The translations under genes and the position numbers were made by a program. A stretch of 48,954 bases of DNA from DATKZH01 sp964475955 (lineage in GTDB: Bacteria > Planctomycetota > Planctomycetia > Pirellulales > Thermoguttaceae). Where the stretch lies: positions 1 through 48,954 of the forward strand of contig CAYYZY010000038.1 of assembly GCA_964475955.1 (NCBI GenBank). The letters run 5' to 3'. This document shows, piece by piece, positions 1 to 8,815 of the stretch (position 1 is the stretch's first letter; each line of letters starts with the position of its first letter). Under the pieces are notes generated by a model that did not search any database, was not told the origin of the DNA, and saw nothing but the letters and a program-made list of their open reading frames with translations.

Positions 1-21
1 CCTGCTCGGGTTAGGCTCTTT

Positions 22-68
22 GACCGTGACGATGCGCGCGTGGTGCGCGCATGTTCTGGGGCACGTTT
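22..68. repeat. Dispersed repeat, copy 1 of a pair with 14920-14966
   Basis: This stretch contains a GCGCGC...GTGCGCGC hairpin followed by GGGGCACGTTTCC. A closely similar stretch lies at 14920-14966 in the same orientation, with the same order of hairpin and GCACGTT. I infer a dispersed, non-coding repeat. Confidence 0.5.
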
Positions 69-110
69 CCAGCGTGCCATTGGGTTCTGGGCACGTTGGA
101 AACGTGCCCC
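58..110. repeat. Inverted pair of GGGGCACGTTTCC palindromes
   Basis: Two near-palindromic units (58-78 and 89-110) are arranged tail to tail and could fold into one long hairpin. The same unit recurs at 38732-38753 and, inverted, at 45575-45596. Directly after it, a 12-bp unit (CACGTTAGGCTC) is tandemly duplicated at 110-121 and 122-133. I infer a REP-like intergenic element. Confidence 0.6.
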
Positions 111-200
111 ACGTTAGGCTCCACGTTAGGCTCCAGCGATTGAAGGACGTTTGCCCGCCGCTTCGTCCGCCGCCGGCGCCCACCATAGGGGAGAAATACC

Positions 201-1604
201 ATGATCCGAGCGACTTGGGTCTTCCTATTGGCATATTTCGCGTTCGTGCCCCAAGCGGCCCAGCCGGCCGAGTTCTACGTCGACCCGGTCCACGGCGACG
301 CGGCCGGCGACGGCAGCGCGCAGCGGCCGTGGAAGAGCCTCCAGGCCGTGTTCGAGCGGGGGCTCGTCGAGAGCCGGCAGTGGGCCAAGCTGCCCTACCG
401 AGAGGGCGCCAAGCTGGTGCCCAGAAACGCCGGCGCGCCGGTCCGGGCCGGCGACACCATCCACCTCCGAAGCGGCTACCACGGCGCGCTACGGATCGAC
501 GGTTACTACAACGCGGAGCCGATCACCATCGCCGCCGACCAAGGGCATACGCCGAAGCTCGCCCGGATTCGCATCCGCTCAAGCGCCGGGTGGAAGCTCT
601 CGGGCCTCTGCGTGAGCCCCGAGTTCGCCGACGCCTTCGAGCCGGGCACGCTGATCGACCTCGACTCGCACGGGTATCGCGGGCCGGTACACGACGTGGT
701 CGTCGAGCGGTGCCGCGCCCAGTCGGTCGAGGACTCCTCGCGGTGGACGGCCGAGGACTGGAACACGCGGGCCTGCAACGGGATCGACGTCGACGGCCGG
801 AACATGACGGTGCGCGACTGCACGTTCCGAAACGTCGATTTCGGCATCTCCGTCTCCGCCGCCGATTCGCTGGTCGAACGCAACACGGTGGAGAACTTCG
901 CGGGCGACGGAATGCGCGGCCTGGGCGATAACACCACGTTCCAGTACAACACGGTGAAGAACTGCTACGACGTCAACCGCAACCACGACGACGGCTTCCA
1001 GTCGTGGTCGCGCGGCCCAGAGCGGCGCGTCGGCACCGGCGAGGTCCGCGGGATCGTGCTCCGCGGCAACACGATCATCAACTACGAAGACGCCGACCAG
1101 CCGCACCGGGGCACGCTCCAGGGCATCGGCTGCTTCGACGGCACGTTCGTCGACTGGGTGGTCGAAAACAACGTCGTCATCACCGACCACTACCACGGCA
1201 TCACGCTCTCCGGGGCCAGGAACTGCCGGATCGTCAACAACACGGTCATCGACCGCCGCGAGGGACGCCCGGGGCCGCCCTGGATCCGCATCGGCCCGCA
1301 CAAGAACGGCACGCCCTCCTCCGGCTGCCTGATCTGCAACAACCTGTCCACGGCGATTTCGGCGGGCGAGGGCGTGACGGCGGACCACAACCTGCTCGTC
1401 GAGGACGCGAGCGCGCTGTTCGTCGACCCCGCCTCCTACGACCTGCGCCTCAAGCCCGGCTGCAAGGCCATCGACGCGGGAACCCCCGCCCTGGCCCCCT
1501 CCAAGGACATTGCCGGCTCGCCCCGGCCGCAAGGCAAGGGGATCGACCTGGGGGCGTATGAAAGAAAAATGGGGTCGGGTCTCATTTCACCCAAGCCAAA
1601 ATGA
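201..1604 (+). CDS. Exported right-handed parallel beta-helix protein
   Basis: The 467-residue product has an N-terminal signal peptide (hydrophobic residues 5-20, likely cleavage near residue 23) followed by FYVDPVHGDAAGDGS, typical of DUF1565-type beta-helix openings. Asn/Val-rich rungs such as VVENNVVITD and CRIVNNTVID then follow between about residues 90 and 390. This fold is common in secreted pectate-lyase-like and carbohydrate-binding proteins. I cannot name a substrate or catalytic residues. The ATG is preceded by GGGGAGAAATACC, a good ribosome binding site. The last 12 codons are supplied by an inverted-repeat element that overlaps the stop region, so the natural C-terminus probably ended near residue 455. 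It belongs with the other polysaccharide-related exported proteins in the window. Confidence 0.75.
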   Translation: MIRATWVFLLAYFAFVPQAAQPAEFYVDPVHGDAAGDGSAQRPWKSLQAVFERGLVESRQWAKLPYREGAKLVPRNAGAPVRAGDTIHLRSGYHGALRIDGYYNAEPITIAADQGHTPKLARIRIRSSAGWKLSGLCVSPEFADAFEPGTLIDLDSHGYRGPVHDVVVERCRAQSVEDSSRWTAEDWNTRACNGIDVDGRNMTVRDCTFRNVDFGISVSAADSLVERNTVENFAGDGMRGLGDNTTFQYNTVKNCYDVNRNHDDGFQSWSRGPERRVGTGEVRGIVLRGNTIINYEDADQPHRGTLQGIGCFDGTFVDWVVENNVVITDHYHGITLSGARNCRIVNNTVIDRREGRPGPPWIRIGPHKNGTPSSGCLICNNLSTAISAGEGVTADHNLLVEDASALFVDPASYDLRLKPGCKAIDAGTPALAPSKDIAGSPRPQGKGIDLGAYERKMGSGLISPKPK

Positions 1605-1618
1605 GACCCGACCCCATT
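1568..1618. repeat. Perfect 20-bp inverted repeat, GGGGTCGGGTCTCATT family
   Basis: Arms 1568-1587 and 1599-1618 are perfect reverse complements around an 11-nt loop. The same arm sequence recurs as a 26-bp inverted repeat at 45461-45556. The 3' end of the upstream gene runs into the left arm and loop. I infer a small non-autonomous (MITE/REP-like) element. It could also act as a transcription stop, but there is no T-tract. Confidence 0.8.
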
Positions 1619-1737
1619 ATTTCGAACGCTTGAGCCGCCCCGGGGTGCCGATTAGCATGGATGGGTAGGGCGCCTGCGCCCACGGTCGGCGGTTCCGTCG
1701 GCTTGACTCCCCTTCCCCTCCTCGAGCTGGGGGCTCG

Positions 1738-3126
1738 ATGCAGCTTGTCCTGGTGATGGCCATCCTGGCCGCCCTGCTGATCGCGGAGAATTCCCCCAGG
1801 GAGCCCGTCGGCGGGGCAGCCTGCCGGCTCGGCGCCGCCCTGGCGGGGATGTTGCTCGTTGCGCTGGTGGCCGGGGGGATCTCGGCCTGGATCGCCGGGC
1901 GCCTGCGGCGCGATTTCCGGCGGCGGACCGTGTGGCTGGCCCGATTCCGGAAGCTCCGGGGCGCGCACACGGTCCTTTGGCTGGCCGTGGCGGCGGCGAT
2001 CTACTGCGGGCTCGACTGGGTCCGGCTGGTCCGGTTCAACGCGCACCTGGACCGCGCGGTGCTGCTCGACGAGCTGGCGATCTTCGCCCCGATCCTGCTC
2101 CCGCTCGTGCTCTCCTGGGCCGGCTTCTACGAGGTGGATCGGGCGGTCCGGCTCGGCCTGGCCCTCGACGGCGGCCCGGCCCTGCCCGCGACCACGCGCA
2201 CCGAGTACCTCCTGCTCCACGCACGCCACTACCTGGGGCTGCTGCTCGCGCCCGTGCTGGGCGTGCTGGCCGTGCAGGACGCGGCCGAGCTGATCGCCCC
2301 GGGCGTGCTCGACTCGGCGTATGCCCCGCTCGTCTATGCCCCCCCGTTCGTCTTTCTCGTGATCGGCTTCCCGTGGCTCTTGCGCCGCCTGTGGGACACC
2401 CGGCCGCTCGAGGCGGGACCGCTCCGCAGCCGCCTGGAAGCGGCCGCCCGGCGTGCCGGTTTTCGGGCGCGGGAGATCCTGGTCTGGGAGACGGGCGGGC
2501 GGCTTCTCAACGCGGCCGTGGCCGGGGTGGTGCCGCACGTGCGGTACGTGTTCCTCACCGACGGGCTCCTGGATCAGCTCGACGACGACGAGATCGAGGC
2601 CGTCTTCGGGCACGAGGTCGGCCACGTGCGCCACCACCACCTGCTGCTCCGCATACTCGCCATGATCGCCCCCCTCAGCCTGTGGCTGTTGGCCGAGCAG
2701 GCGATGGGCGACCGGCTCGCCCGGGCCGAACAGTGGCTCGGCTCGGCGGCCCCGGGCACCCAGCTCCCGGTGGGGCTTCTGATGCTGGCCCTGATGGGCC
2801 TGTACGCGTTGGTCGTTTTCGGGGGGTACTCCCGGCTGTTGGAGGCCCAGGCCGACCTGTTCGGCTGCCGGGCGCTGGCCGACGCCGGCCCCCAGAGCGT
2901 GGCCGTTTACTGCTCGGCCTTGGAGAAGCTGGTCGCCGGCGGCACGGTCGACCGGCGGACCCCCACCTGGCAGCACGGCAGCATCGCCCGGCGCGTGGGC
3001 CTGATCGCGCGAATCGCCGGCGATCCGGCGCGCGAGCGGCGCTTTCAGTGTCGGGTGCGCGTGCTCAGCGGGCTGCTGGTCTCCATCACGCTCAGTCCGG
3101 CGCTCTACCGGCTGCTGGTCGGCTGA
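1738..3126 (+). CDS. M48-family membrane metalloprotease
   Basis: The 462-residue protein is an integral-membrane zinc peptidase of the HtpX/Ste24 type. The zinc motif HEVGH lies at residues 292-296 within the sequence FGHEVGHVRHHH, and the likely third ligand is Glu369 in LLEAQADLFGCR. Several hydrophobic segments precede the catalytic site (about residues 1-20, 35-55, 80-95, 115-135, 160-185, 195-215) and at least two follow it. Such proteases cut membrane or misfolded proteins on the cytoplasmic side. The start is the first ATG with a plausible hydrophobic N-terminus, but no strong ribosome binding site is seen, so it could lie slightly elsewhere. The gene stands alone, with no co-directional partner within 100 bp. 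Confidence in the family is high; the substrate is unknown. Confidence 0.85.
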   Translation: MQLVLVMAILAALLIAENSPREPVGGAACRLGAALAGMLLVALVAGGISAWIAGRLRRDFRRRTVWLARFRKLRGAHTVLWLAVAAAIYCGLDWVRLVRFNAHLDRAVLLDELAIFAPILLPLVLSWAGFYEVDRAVRLGLALDGGPALPATTRTEYLLLHARHYLGLLLAPVLGVLAVQDAAELIAPGVLDSAYAPLVYAPPFVFLVIGFPWLLRRLWDTRPLEAGPLRSRLEAAARRAGFRAREILVWETGGRLLNAAVAGVVPHVRYVFLTDGLLDQLDDDEIEAVFGHEVGHVRHHHLLLRILAMIAPLSLWLLAEQAMGDRLARAEQWLGSAAPGTQLPVGLLMLALMGLYALVVFGGYSRLLEAQADLFGCRALADAGPQSVAVYCSALEKLVAGGTVDRRTPTWQHGSIARRVGLIARIAGDPARERRFQCRVRVLSGLLVSITLSPALYRLLVG

Positions 3127-3270
3127 GGCGGCCTGAAGGTGAGCGGCCGCCGTCGAGGACCGACGATCTTTACGACCGGCGCAGATTGCCCCTTCGGTTC
3201 AGGTTCTGCATTTTACGACGCAGGAAAGCTCGACCTCTCCGCTACCGTTTGCCGATGGGGATACTGGCCG

Positions 3271-3377
3271 GGATTGTTCATACGCCGCTGGTAGTGACCG
3301 CATTCATGCGGTCGGAGGCCGGCCCAGGCTGTCGGGACCCGGTGAATCGGGTCACTGCGAGCTGGTATGAACAATCC
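3271..3377. repeat. Cloverleaf-like structured intergenic element
   Basis: An outer 13-bp perfect inverted repeat (3271-3283 with 3365-3377) encloses two compact hairpins: a perfect 8-bp stem with a 2-nt loop (3296-3303/3306-3313) and a 6-bp stem with a 6-nt loop (3336-3341/3348-3353). The palindrome GGCCGGCC (3318-3325) lies between them. The outer arms also share AGTGACC/GGTCACT inside the first mismatch. It could be a REP/MITE element or a structured RNA upstream of the BON gene. No transposase is nearby. Confidence 0.6.
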
Positions 3378-3478
3378 GCGCCAGCGGTCGCACCGCGATC
3401 CCCGAACGCGCCCCTCGTGCGCGCGCTTTGCATCGAGCATCCCGCCATCTTCCCCCCGCAAACGGCTTCGACGGACCC

Positions 3479-3706
3479 ATGGAAACAACCTGTATCGAGC
3501 TCCCCCTGAACGACAAGGTCTCCACGGCGCTGGAGCGCAACCCGCACCTGCACGGGCGCACGCTCCGTTTCGAGACCGAAAGCGGCCGCGTGACCCTGCG
3601 AGGCGTCGTCCGCACCTACTTCCAGAAGCAGATGGCCCAGGAGGCGCTCCGCACCATCGAGGGCGTCGACGAGATCTACAACGAGCTCGAAGTCGCCGCC
3701 CTCTAA
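3479..3706 (+). CDS. Small BON-domain protein
   Basis: The 75-residue protein has the BON pattern: a short helix and strand, then RFETESGRVTLRGVV, then an AQEALRTIEGVDEIYNELEV tail, matching the alternating Gly-containing strands and the VxxVxNxL-type end of BON domains. These domains bind phospholipid or other hydrophobic ligands and are usually found in periplasmic or membrane-associated proteins. Here there is no signal peptide. I chose the ATG at 3479 because the upstream in-frame extension is unlike BON proteins. It lies 102 bp beyond the structured repeat at 3271-3377 and converges with the sulfatase gene. The function is unknown. Confidence 0.65.
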   Translation: METTCIELPLNDKVSTALERNPHLHGRTLRFETESGRVTLRGVVRTYFQKQMAQEALRTIEGVDEIYNELEVAAL

Positions 3707-3850
3707 GCCGGCCCACTCCCTCTCGGGCGGCGGTGGCGGGGGCCACCACGGAACGCCTTCGGCGTACGGCGTCGGAACAAAGAGGGAACACGACCTGTCC
3801 GGGGGGCAATCGCCCGTTCTTGGCAACCCATCCGGCGTGTGCCTACTACT

Positions 3851-5422
3851 CTACCCCGCCCAGCCTGTCCGCGCGAGCCACGCTTCCAGCTCGGCGGCCA
3901 GCTCCTTGCGCGTGGAGGCGTGCTTGGGGTCGGCGGCCAGGTTGCGGGTTTCGCCGGGGTCGGCGGCGAGGTGGTAGAGGTACTGGTCGCCCTGCGGGTA
4001 GCGGATGTACTTCCACCCCTGGCCGCGGATCATGAACGAGCCGGACGTGCCGGGCGCGACGCGCCGCAGGCCCTGGCGGTTGCGGCCCACGCGCTCGGAG
4101 AAGGAGAACGGCCGGGCGGCCGATGGCTCGCGCTCGCCGGTGAGGTACGGCACCAGGTTCTGCCCCTGGGCCTGCTCGGGCACCGGCTGGCCGGTGAGCG
4201 AGAGGAGCGTGGGCATGAGGTCGACGAGGTCGGCGGCGAGGCGGCTTGTCTGCGGCCGGAAGCGGGCCGGGTAGTGGATCAAGAGCGGCACCCGGGCGAT
4301 CTCGTCGTAGAAGGCGTTGGTGCTCTTCCAGACCATGCCGTGGCCGCCGGCCATGTCGCCGTGGTCGGCGGTGAAGACGATCACCGTCTCGTCGGTGCGT
4401 CCCGCGCGGTCGAGGGCGGCCAGGATGCGGCCCACCTGGACGTCGATCAAGCGGACCATCCCGTAGTAGACGCGCAAAAACTCGCGCAGCCCCGGCTCGC
4501 CCAGGTCGGCCACGACCTGCCGCGCCCAGTTCCGCTCGAAACGCGGCTCGCGCACGCCCCGGTTGGCCGGCAGCTCCAGGTCGGCCGGCGCGAAGGCCTC
4601 GTAGTAGGGCGACGGGACCACGTTCGGGTCGTGCGGTGCGTTGAACGAACAGGTGAGCATGAACGGCTCGCCCCCGAGCGCCCGGATGCGCTCCACGGCC
4701 AGGTCGGCGACGCGCACCTCGTAGTCCTGTTCGAGCGGCAGCGTGAGGCGGCCCATCCTGGTAATGAACTCGGCGTGCCACTTGCCGTTCCACCGGTCGC
4801 CCAGCCGGTCGACGGCCTGCTGGAACTCGGGCGCCACCTCGACCGGCAGGGCCCAGTTGTACCAGCGCATCCAGTCGGCCCGGTCGCCGGAGCGGACCTG
4901 GTCGAAGCGGCTGGCCATCTCGCGGGTGTACTCGAAGCCGGGTGCGAACATGTCGGGGTAGCACGAGGGCGTTTGGCCCAGCAGGTGCCACTTGCCGTAG
5001 TGGTGCGTGGCGTAGCCTGCCCGGTGGAGGATGCGTTCGGTGGTGACGTCCTCCTCGGTGAGCCCCGTCTGCTGCGGCCAGGCAACCGGAATGTGCTTGC
5101 AGTTGGCCACGACGCCGTGCGCGTGGGGGTACGTGCCGGTGACGATCGACGCCCGGGTGGGCGAGCAGAAGGGCGTGGGGCAGGTCGCGTCGTCGAACCG
5201 CACGCCCTCGGCGGCGATGCGGTCGATGTTCGGCGTGGGCACCGGGCCGCCGTAGCAGCCGAGCACGCCGGCGGCCAACTGGTCGCACATCAAAAACAGG
5301 ACGTTGGGCCGCGCCGGCTCGGCGCCGGCCCGGTCGGCCGCCAGGGCGCTCTGGCCGAGCGGCCCGGCCACGGCCGCCGCTCCGGCCCGGGCGAGGAAAC
5401 GGCGTCGGGTCTGCTTGGGCAT
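3851..5422 (-). CDS. Tat-exported sulfatase (formylglycine-dependent)
   Basis: The 523-residue protein has a twin-arginine signal at its N-terminus (KQTRRRFLARAGAAAVAG) followed by the alkaline-phosphatase/sulfatase core PNVLFLMCDQLAAGVLGCYG, with metal ligand Asp47. The sulfatase signature CSPTR at residues 86-90 provides Cys86, which must be converted to formylglycine. TADHGDMAGGHG further on supplies metal-binding Asp and His. The family hydrolyses sulfate esters of polysaccharides or other sulfated compounds. Planctomycetes carry many copies, in line with feeding on sulfated algal glycans. The start was placed at the ATG before the Tat motif (AGGAG lies upstream), not at the longer upstream extension. 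Length and C-terminus look complete. The substrate cannot be read from the sequence. Confidence 0.93.
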   Translation of the reverse strand: MPKQTRRRFLARAGAAAVAGPLGQSALAADRAGAEPARPNVLFLMCDQLAAGVLGCYGGPVPTPNIDRIAAEGVRFDDATCPTPFCSPTRASIVTGTYPHAHGVVANCKHIPVAWPQQTGLTEEDVTTERILHRAGYATHHYGKWHLLGQTPSCYPDMFAPGFEYTREMASRFDQVRSGDRADWMRWYNWALPVEVAPEFQQAVDRLGDRWNGKWHAEFITRMGRLTLPLEQDYEVRVADLAVERIRALGGEPFMLTCSFNAPHDPNVVPSPYYEAFAPADLELPANRGVREPRFERNWARQVVADLGEPGLREFLRVYYGMVRLIDVQVGRILAALDRAGRTDETVIVFTADHGDMAGGHGMVWKSTNAFYDEIARVPLLIHYPARFRPQTSRLAADLVDLMPTLLSLTGQPVPEQAQGQNLVPYLTGEREPSAARPFSFSERVGRNRQGLRRVAPGTSGSFMIRGQGWKYIRYPQGDQYLYHLAADPGETRNLAADPKHASTRKELAAELEAWLARTGWAG

Positions 5423-5618
5423 GATGGGCTCCTCGATCGGGTGCGCGATGCGTGCTCGACGCCGTCTCAACCGGATCTTACTCCGGCGGCGCATCCGAGA
5501 TTGTACCACAGCCCGTGTGAGCTGAAACACCGCCTTGTCGCCGGAGCCGTCACGCCGCTGCAAGGAATGACAGGAAGACAGCGTGGGTGTTTCGGGAACG
5601 GAAGTCGCCGCGTTCGCT

Positions 5619-5677
5619 AACGGGAGGGAACCGAGCAAACGGAGAATCCCTCTCCCTTTCCTCAGTTCCCTCCCGTT
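5619..5677. repeat. 17-bp hairpin downstream of hemL
   Basis: Arms 5619-5635 and 5661-5677 pair with a single mismatch (outer 13 bp, AACGGGAGGGAAC, perfect) around a 25-nt loop. The hairpin lies immediately beyond the hemL stop, so it may end hemL transcription, but there is no U-tract. It may instead be a dispersed palindrome, as seen elsewhere in the window. Confidence 0.55.
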
Positions 5678-5686
5678 CCACTCAGG

Positions 5687-6973
5687 TCACGCCAGGCCCG
5701 CGAGGACTTCCGCGGCGCGGGCGACCGTGGCGTCGATGTCTTCCTCCGTATGGGCCGCCGAGACGAACAGGGCCTCGAACTGGCTGCACGGCATGTAGAC
5801 GCCCCGATCCAAAAGATCCCAGAAGTACCGGGCGAAACGGGCCGTGTCGCAACGGCCGGCCGCGTCGCCGTCGGTGACCGGCTCCGGGCTGAAGAAGAGC
5901 GTCATCATCGAGCCGCACCGGCCGATCGAGGCGGGCACGCCGGCGCGGCGCGCGGCCTCCTCCAACCCGGCGGCCAGCCGGGCGGAGAGGCGCTCGAGCT
6001 CACCGTACGGGTTGGCCGTGCGGAGCACGTCGAGTGTGGCGATGCCGGCGGCAGTGGCCAGCGGGTTGCCGCTCAACGTGCCGGCCTGAAAGACCTTGCC
6101 CGCCGGCAGCACGTGGTCCATCACGTCGGCCCGGCCGCCGTAGGCCCCCACGGGAAGCCCGCCGCCGATGATCTTGCCCAGCGTGGTCAGGTCGGGCTTC
6201 ATCCCAAAGAGGGCCTGCGCCCCGCCGTAGGCCACGCGGAAGCCCGTCATGACTTCGTCGAAGATCAGCAGGGCGCCGTGCCTGGAGGTCAATTCGGCCA
6301 GGGCCTTGCGGAACGCCGCCGAGGCGACCACGCACCCCATGTTCCCCACCACCGGCTCGACGATCACCGCGGCGATCCGCTCGCCGTGCTCCGCAAACGC
6401 GGCCGCCAGCCCCTCCGGGTCGTTGTAGCGGAGCACGAGCGTGTCTTGAGCCGTCCCCGCGGTCACGCCCGGCGAGTTGGGGACGCCCAGCGTCGCCGCA
6501 GAACTGCCCGCCGCCACCAGCAGGCTGTCGACGTGCCCGTGGTAGTTGCCGCCGAACTTGACGATCATCTCCCGGCCGGTGAAGCCCCGGGCGAGCCGGA
6601 CGGCGCTCATCGTGGCCTCGGTGCCCGAGTTGACCAGCCGGACCTTCTCGATCGAGGGCACGGCCTCGACGATCCGCTCGGCCAGTTCGCTTTCCGCTTC
6701 GGTCGGCGCGCCGAAGCTCGTCCCCCGGCCCACGGCGGCCTGGAGCGCTTCGACCACGGCCGGATGCCCATGGCCCAGGATCATCGGCCCCCACGACCCA
6801 ACGTAGTCGAGGTATCGGTTGCCGTCGACGTCGACCAGGTAGGCCCCCTCGCCCGACGCAAAGAAAACCGGCTCCCCGCCCACGGCTCCGAACGCCCTGG
6901 CGGGGCTGTTCACGCCGCCGGGGATCCGTTGCCTGGCTCGAGCAAACGCCGCTTGACTCTTCTCGTGCAACAT
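5687..6973 (-). CDS. hemL: Glutamate-1-semialdehyde 2,1-aminomutase
   Basis: The 428-residue enzyme converts glutamate-1-semialdehyde to 5-aminolevulinate, the last step of the C5 route to tetrapyrroles. Family landmarks are IPGGVNSPARAF near the N-terminus, NSGTEATMSA (residues 115-124), FDEVMTGFR (238-246) and the PLP-binding lysine Lys267 in TTLGKIIGGGLPVGAYGG. Length fits the family (about 425-430). I set the start at 6973 because the N-terminus then aligns with known HemL. An ATG at 7000, preceded by GGAG, is an alternative that adds nine residues. The gene is not in an operon with other heme genes here, although ctaA (heme A synthase) lies at the far end of the window. Confidence 0.95.
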   Translation of the reverse strand: MLHEKSQAAFARARQRIPGGVNSPARAFGAVGGEPVFFASGEGAYLVDVDGNRYLDYVGSWGPMILGHGHPAVVEALQAAVGRGTSFGAPTEAESELAERIVEAVPSIEKVRLVNSGTEATMSAVRLARGFTGREMIVKFGGNYHGHVDSLLVAAGSSAATLGVPNSPGVTAGTAQDTLVLRYNDPEGLAAAFAEHGERIAAVIVEPVVGNMGCVVASAAFRKALAELTSRHGALLIFDEVMTGFRVAYGGAQALFGMKPDLTTLGKIIGGGLPVGAYGGRADVMDHVLPAGKVFQAGTLSGNPLATAAGIATLDVLRTANPYGELERLSARLAAGLEEAARRAGVPASIGRCGSMMTLFFSPEPVTDGDAAGRCDTARFARYFWDLLDRGVYMPCSQFEALFVSAAHTEEDIDATVARAAEVLAGLA

Positions 6974-7223
6974 GGAAGGACCTTGTCGGTGCTGATCCAT
7001 CAGTCTCCGCACACTTTTTGAGGCGACACAACCGCGAACCGACTCAATCTAGCCGGTGGATTGCCGTGTGTCAACGCGCGCAGATTTCACGCCGCAGGCG
7101 CGTCCCGGTCAAAGATCGTGCCGTGAAGTTCCGGTCAACCGTGACCCGAAGAAGCTGCTGATGCAGAAACGCCCACTTCCCGACAACCCGGGTCAGGCAG
7201 CCGAACCGCGCGAACGGCGTGGC

Positions 7224-7781
7224 TCACGCCCACCGGCGCGGCCGGTGCTTGGCTTCGGCGGCGAGCTTGCCGACCAGCGCGGCGTCCTCCTCCACCTGGA
7301 AGTCGAACATGCCGACGCAGAGGAAGTCGGCGCCGCCCCGGAAGCCGTCTTCCGGCCGAATGGCCCCGGCCGCCATCACCTTGAAGGCGATCCACGGCAC
7401 CTTCACGTCCTGCATGAAGGCGATCGTGCGCTCCGGGGCGTGGCAGAACATGTTGTCGTGGTACTCGTCGTGGTTCGACAACACGCGTCCCTTGGTGTTG
7501 TAGTGCCGGGCGAGCGACGCCATGTAGTCGAGGTCGCGCGCGTGCATGTTCATGCTGATCAGGTTGCTGCCGCAGACGAGCCGCCCCAGCGTCAGGCCCC
7601 CGATCCTCCCCACCGGCATCCCCGCCCGGCGGGCCGCCACCGCCGGATCATCCAAATCCAGCCCCTTCAGCCGCCCATTACTCCCCCCGATCCGCCTCCG
7701 TGAACCACCCGGGCAGGGAGCCGCCCTTCGACTTCTCTCGACCCTCGCCGACCCAATTCCAAGAGGACCACAACGAGGCAT
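7224..7781 (-). pseudogene. Aldo/keto-reductase-like TIM-barrel gene with in-frame internal deletion
   Basis: The open frame keeps the start and the end of a planctomycete enzyme family but not the middle. Residues about 55-95 read GRIGGLTLGRLVCGSNLI and then HARDLDYMASLARHYNTKGRV. At residues about 96-98 the text jumps to NHDEYHDNMFCHAPERTIAF and the C-terminal GMFDFQVEEDAALVGKL, which in full-length relatives I recall lie roughly 150-180 residues further on. The segment before residue 40 resembles nothing familiar. I infer an in-frame deletion near 7475-7490, and a 5' end that may be disturbed by the neighbouring DNA-modification cassette. The start is uncertain. Family recognition is from memory and should be checked. 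Confidence 0.5.
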
Positions 7782-7813
7782 GCCGAGTGTTCAAAAGCGG
7801 CCTTGGCGCGACA

Positions 7814-8815
7814 TCACGTGAACGCGCGCACGAAGCTGGGAAACCGCCGATAGTGGCGGTGGTACTGCCGCAGCGAATCCAGGGACTTGTTGTTGTTTGG
7901 GTGTAGCTTGAAGCCCAGCTTCTCGTGCAACTTCTCCAGCGAGTCGAGAAACAGGCCTTCGTCGATAGTGAGCCGTTCCTTCAGCGAGAGATCGGGGACC
8001 GCGATCTCGTGGACTTCATCCCATGATGAGGAAAGGAAGTCCCACTCGCGGAGTCCCGAATTGTCAAGGAACTCGTCCTTGGCAGCCTCCTTTACGACAA
8101 TGGTTGTGACAGTGAGCATCTGGTGAAATGCGTCGTTGTAGCGGAAGACAGCAAGGGGAAGCACCGTCAGTCCGGAAGAGCCTTCTATCGCTTCCAACGC
8201 TGCCTTCTTCGCAGAGTTTGCGAGCAATACCGCTATACCCCGCGCGCTCATGTGGCGCTCATGCCACGCTCCGGGCGGGAAATAATCGCCAAGCGTTTGC
8301 CGGAGCGTGTTAAGTCGATCCCGCCGGTGGGCCTCGTGCTCGCTTTGCCCACGATCTAGCGTGTGGACGCTCGCGTTCAAAGTGATCTTCACCACGTCGC
8401 CGTCGGCCAGCTTCGACACGAGCGTCTGGAAATCTTGGAGCTGCTCTTGACGCTGACGTGGAGAAGTGTAGTCGAGCCAGATGATGAACTTCCCGATGTC
8501 TTCCGAGGCAGCCAACTGGTCGAATCTTAGGATGAAGTCCGTTGTGCTTTCATTCAAACACTCTATGATCGCAAGAGGACGGTTGAAAACCTGGCGTTCG
8601 TGAGTCACGCGGTCCGATTCCAGCGAATACAGTCGCCGTAGCCCGAAACGAGCGTGTACGAGCTTGAAGTCTTCCAGGAAGCGACCACCCAGAGAAACGT
8701 AGGCGTAGTCCTTCAACTGGTATACATGGCCCAGACGGTCGATCAGTTCGAGGAAGAGCTGTCTCTCCACGAACTTGTTCGGACGTAGGTGGTACGGCAC
8801 GTTAGTCCCACTCAT
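7814..8815 (-). CDS. Putative methyltransferase-fold protein of a GHKL/m5C-methylase cassette
   Basis: The 333-residue protein has no certain function. The segment YVSLGGRFLEDFKLVHARFG (40-59), followed by LYSLESD (63-69) and FIIWLDYTSP (110-119), has the layout of a class-I S-adenosylmethionine methyltransferase: a Gly-containing loop, an acidic end of strand 2 and an acidic motif after strand 4. The Gly loop is atypical, so it may be inactive or bind another nucleotide. Its ATG overlaps the stop of the GHKL ATPase gene by 4 bp and has GGAGG seven bases upstream, so the two are translationally coupled and probably form one complex. It is last in a four-gene minus-strand cassette of visibly lower GC. 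Alternatives are an O-methyltransferase-like structural partner or a nuclease of unknown fold. Confidence 0.6.
   Translation of the reverse strand: MSGTNVPYHLRPNKFVERQLFLELIDRLGHVYQLKDYAYVSLGGRFLEDFKLVHARFGLRRLYSLESDRVTHERQVFNRPLAIIECLNESTTDFILRFDQLAASEDIGKFIIWLDYTSPRQRQEQLQDFQTLVSKLADGDVVKITLNASVHTLDRGQSEHEAHRRDRLNTLRQTLGDYFPPGAWHERHMSARGIAVLLANSAKKAALEAIEGSSGLTVLPLAVFRYNDAFHQMLTVTTIVVKEAAKDEFLDNSGLREWDFLSSSWDEVHEIAVPDLSLKERLTIDEGLFLDSLEKLHEKLGFKLHPNNNKSLDSLRQYHRHYRRFPSFVRAFT

Noticed and set aside
1582..2976. 464-codon open frame on the minus strand opposite the M48 protease gene
   Set aside because: Low-complexity Arg/Gly/Pro/Gln text with no family features. It is a high-GC antisense shadow of a recognised gene.
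3839..5620. 593-codon open frame on the plus strand opposite the sulfatase
   Set aside because: Shadow frame; the minus strand carries the full set of sulfatase motifs.
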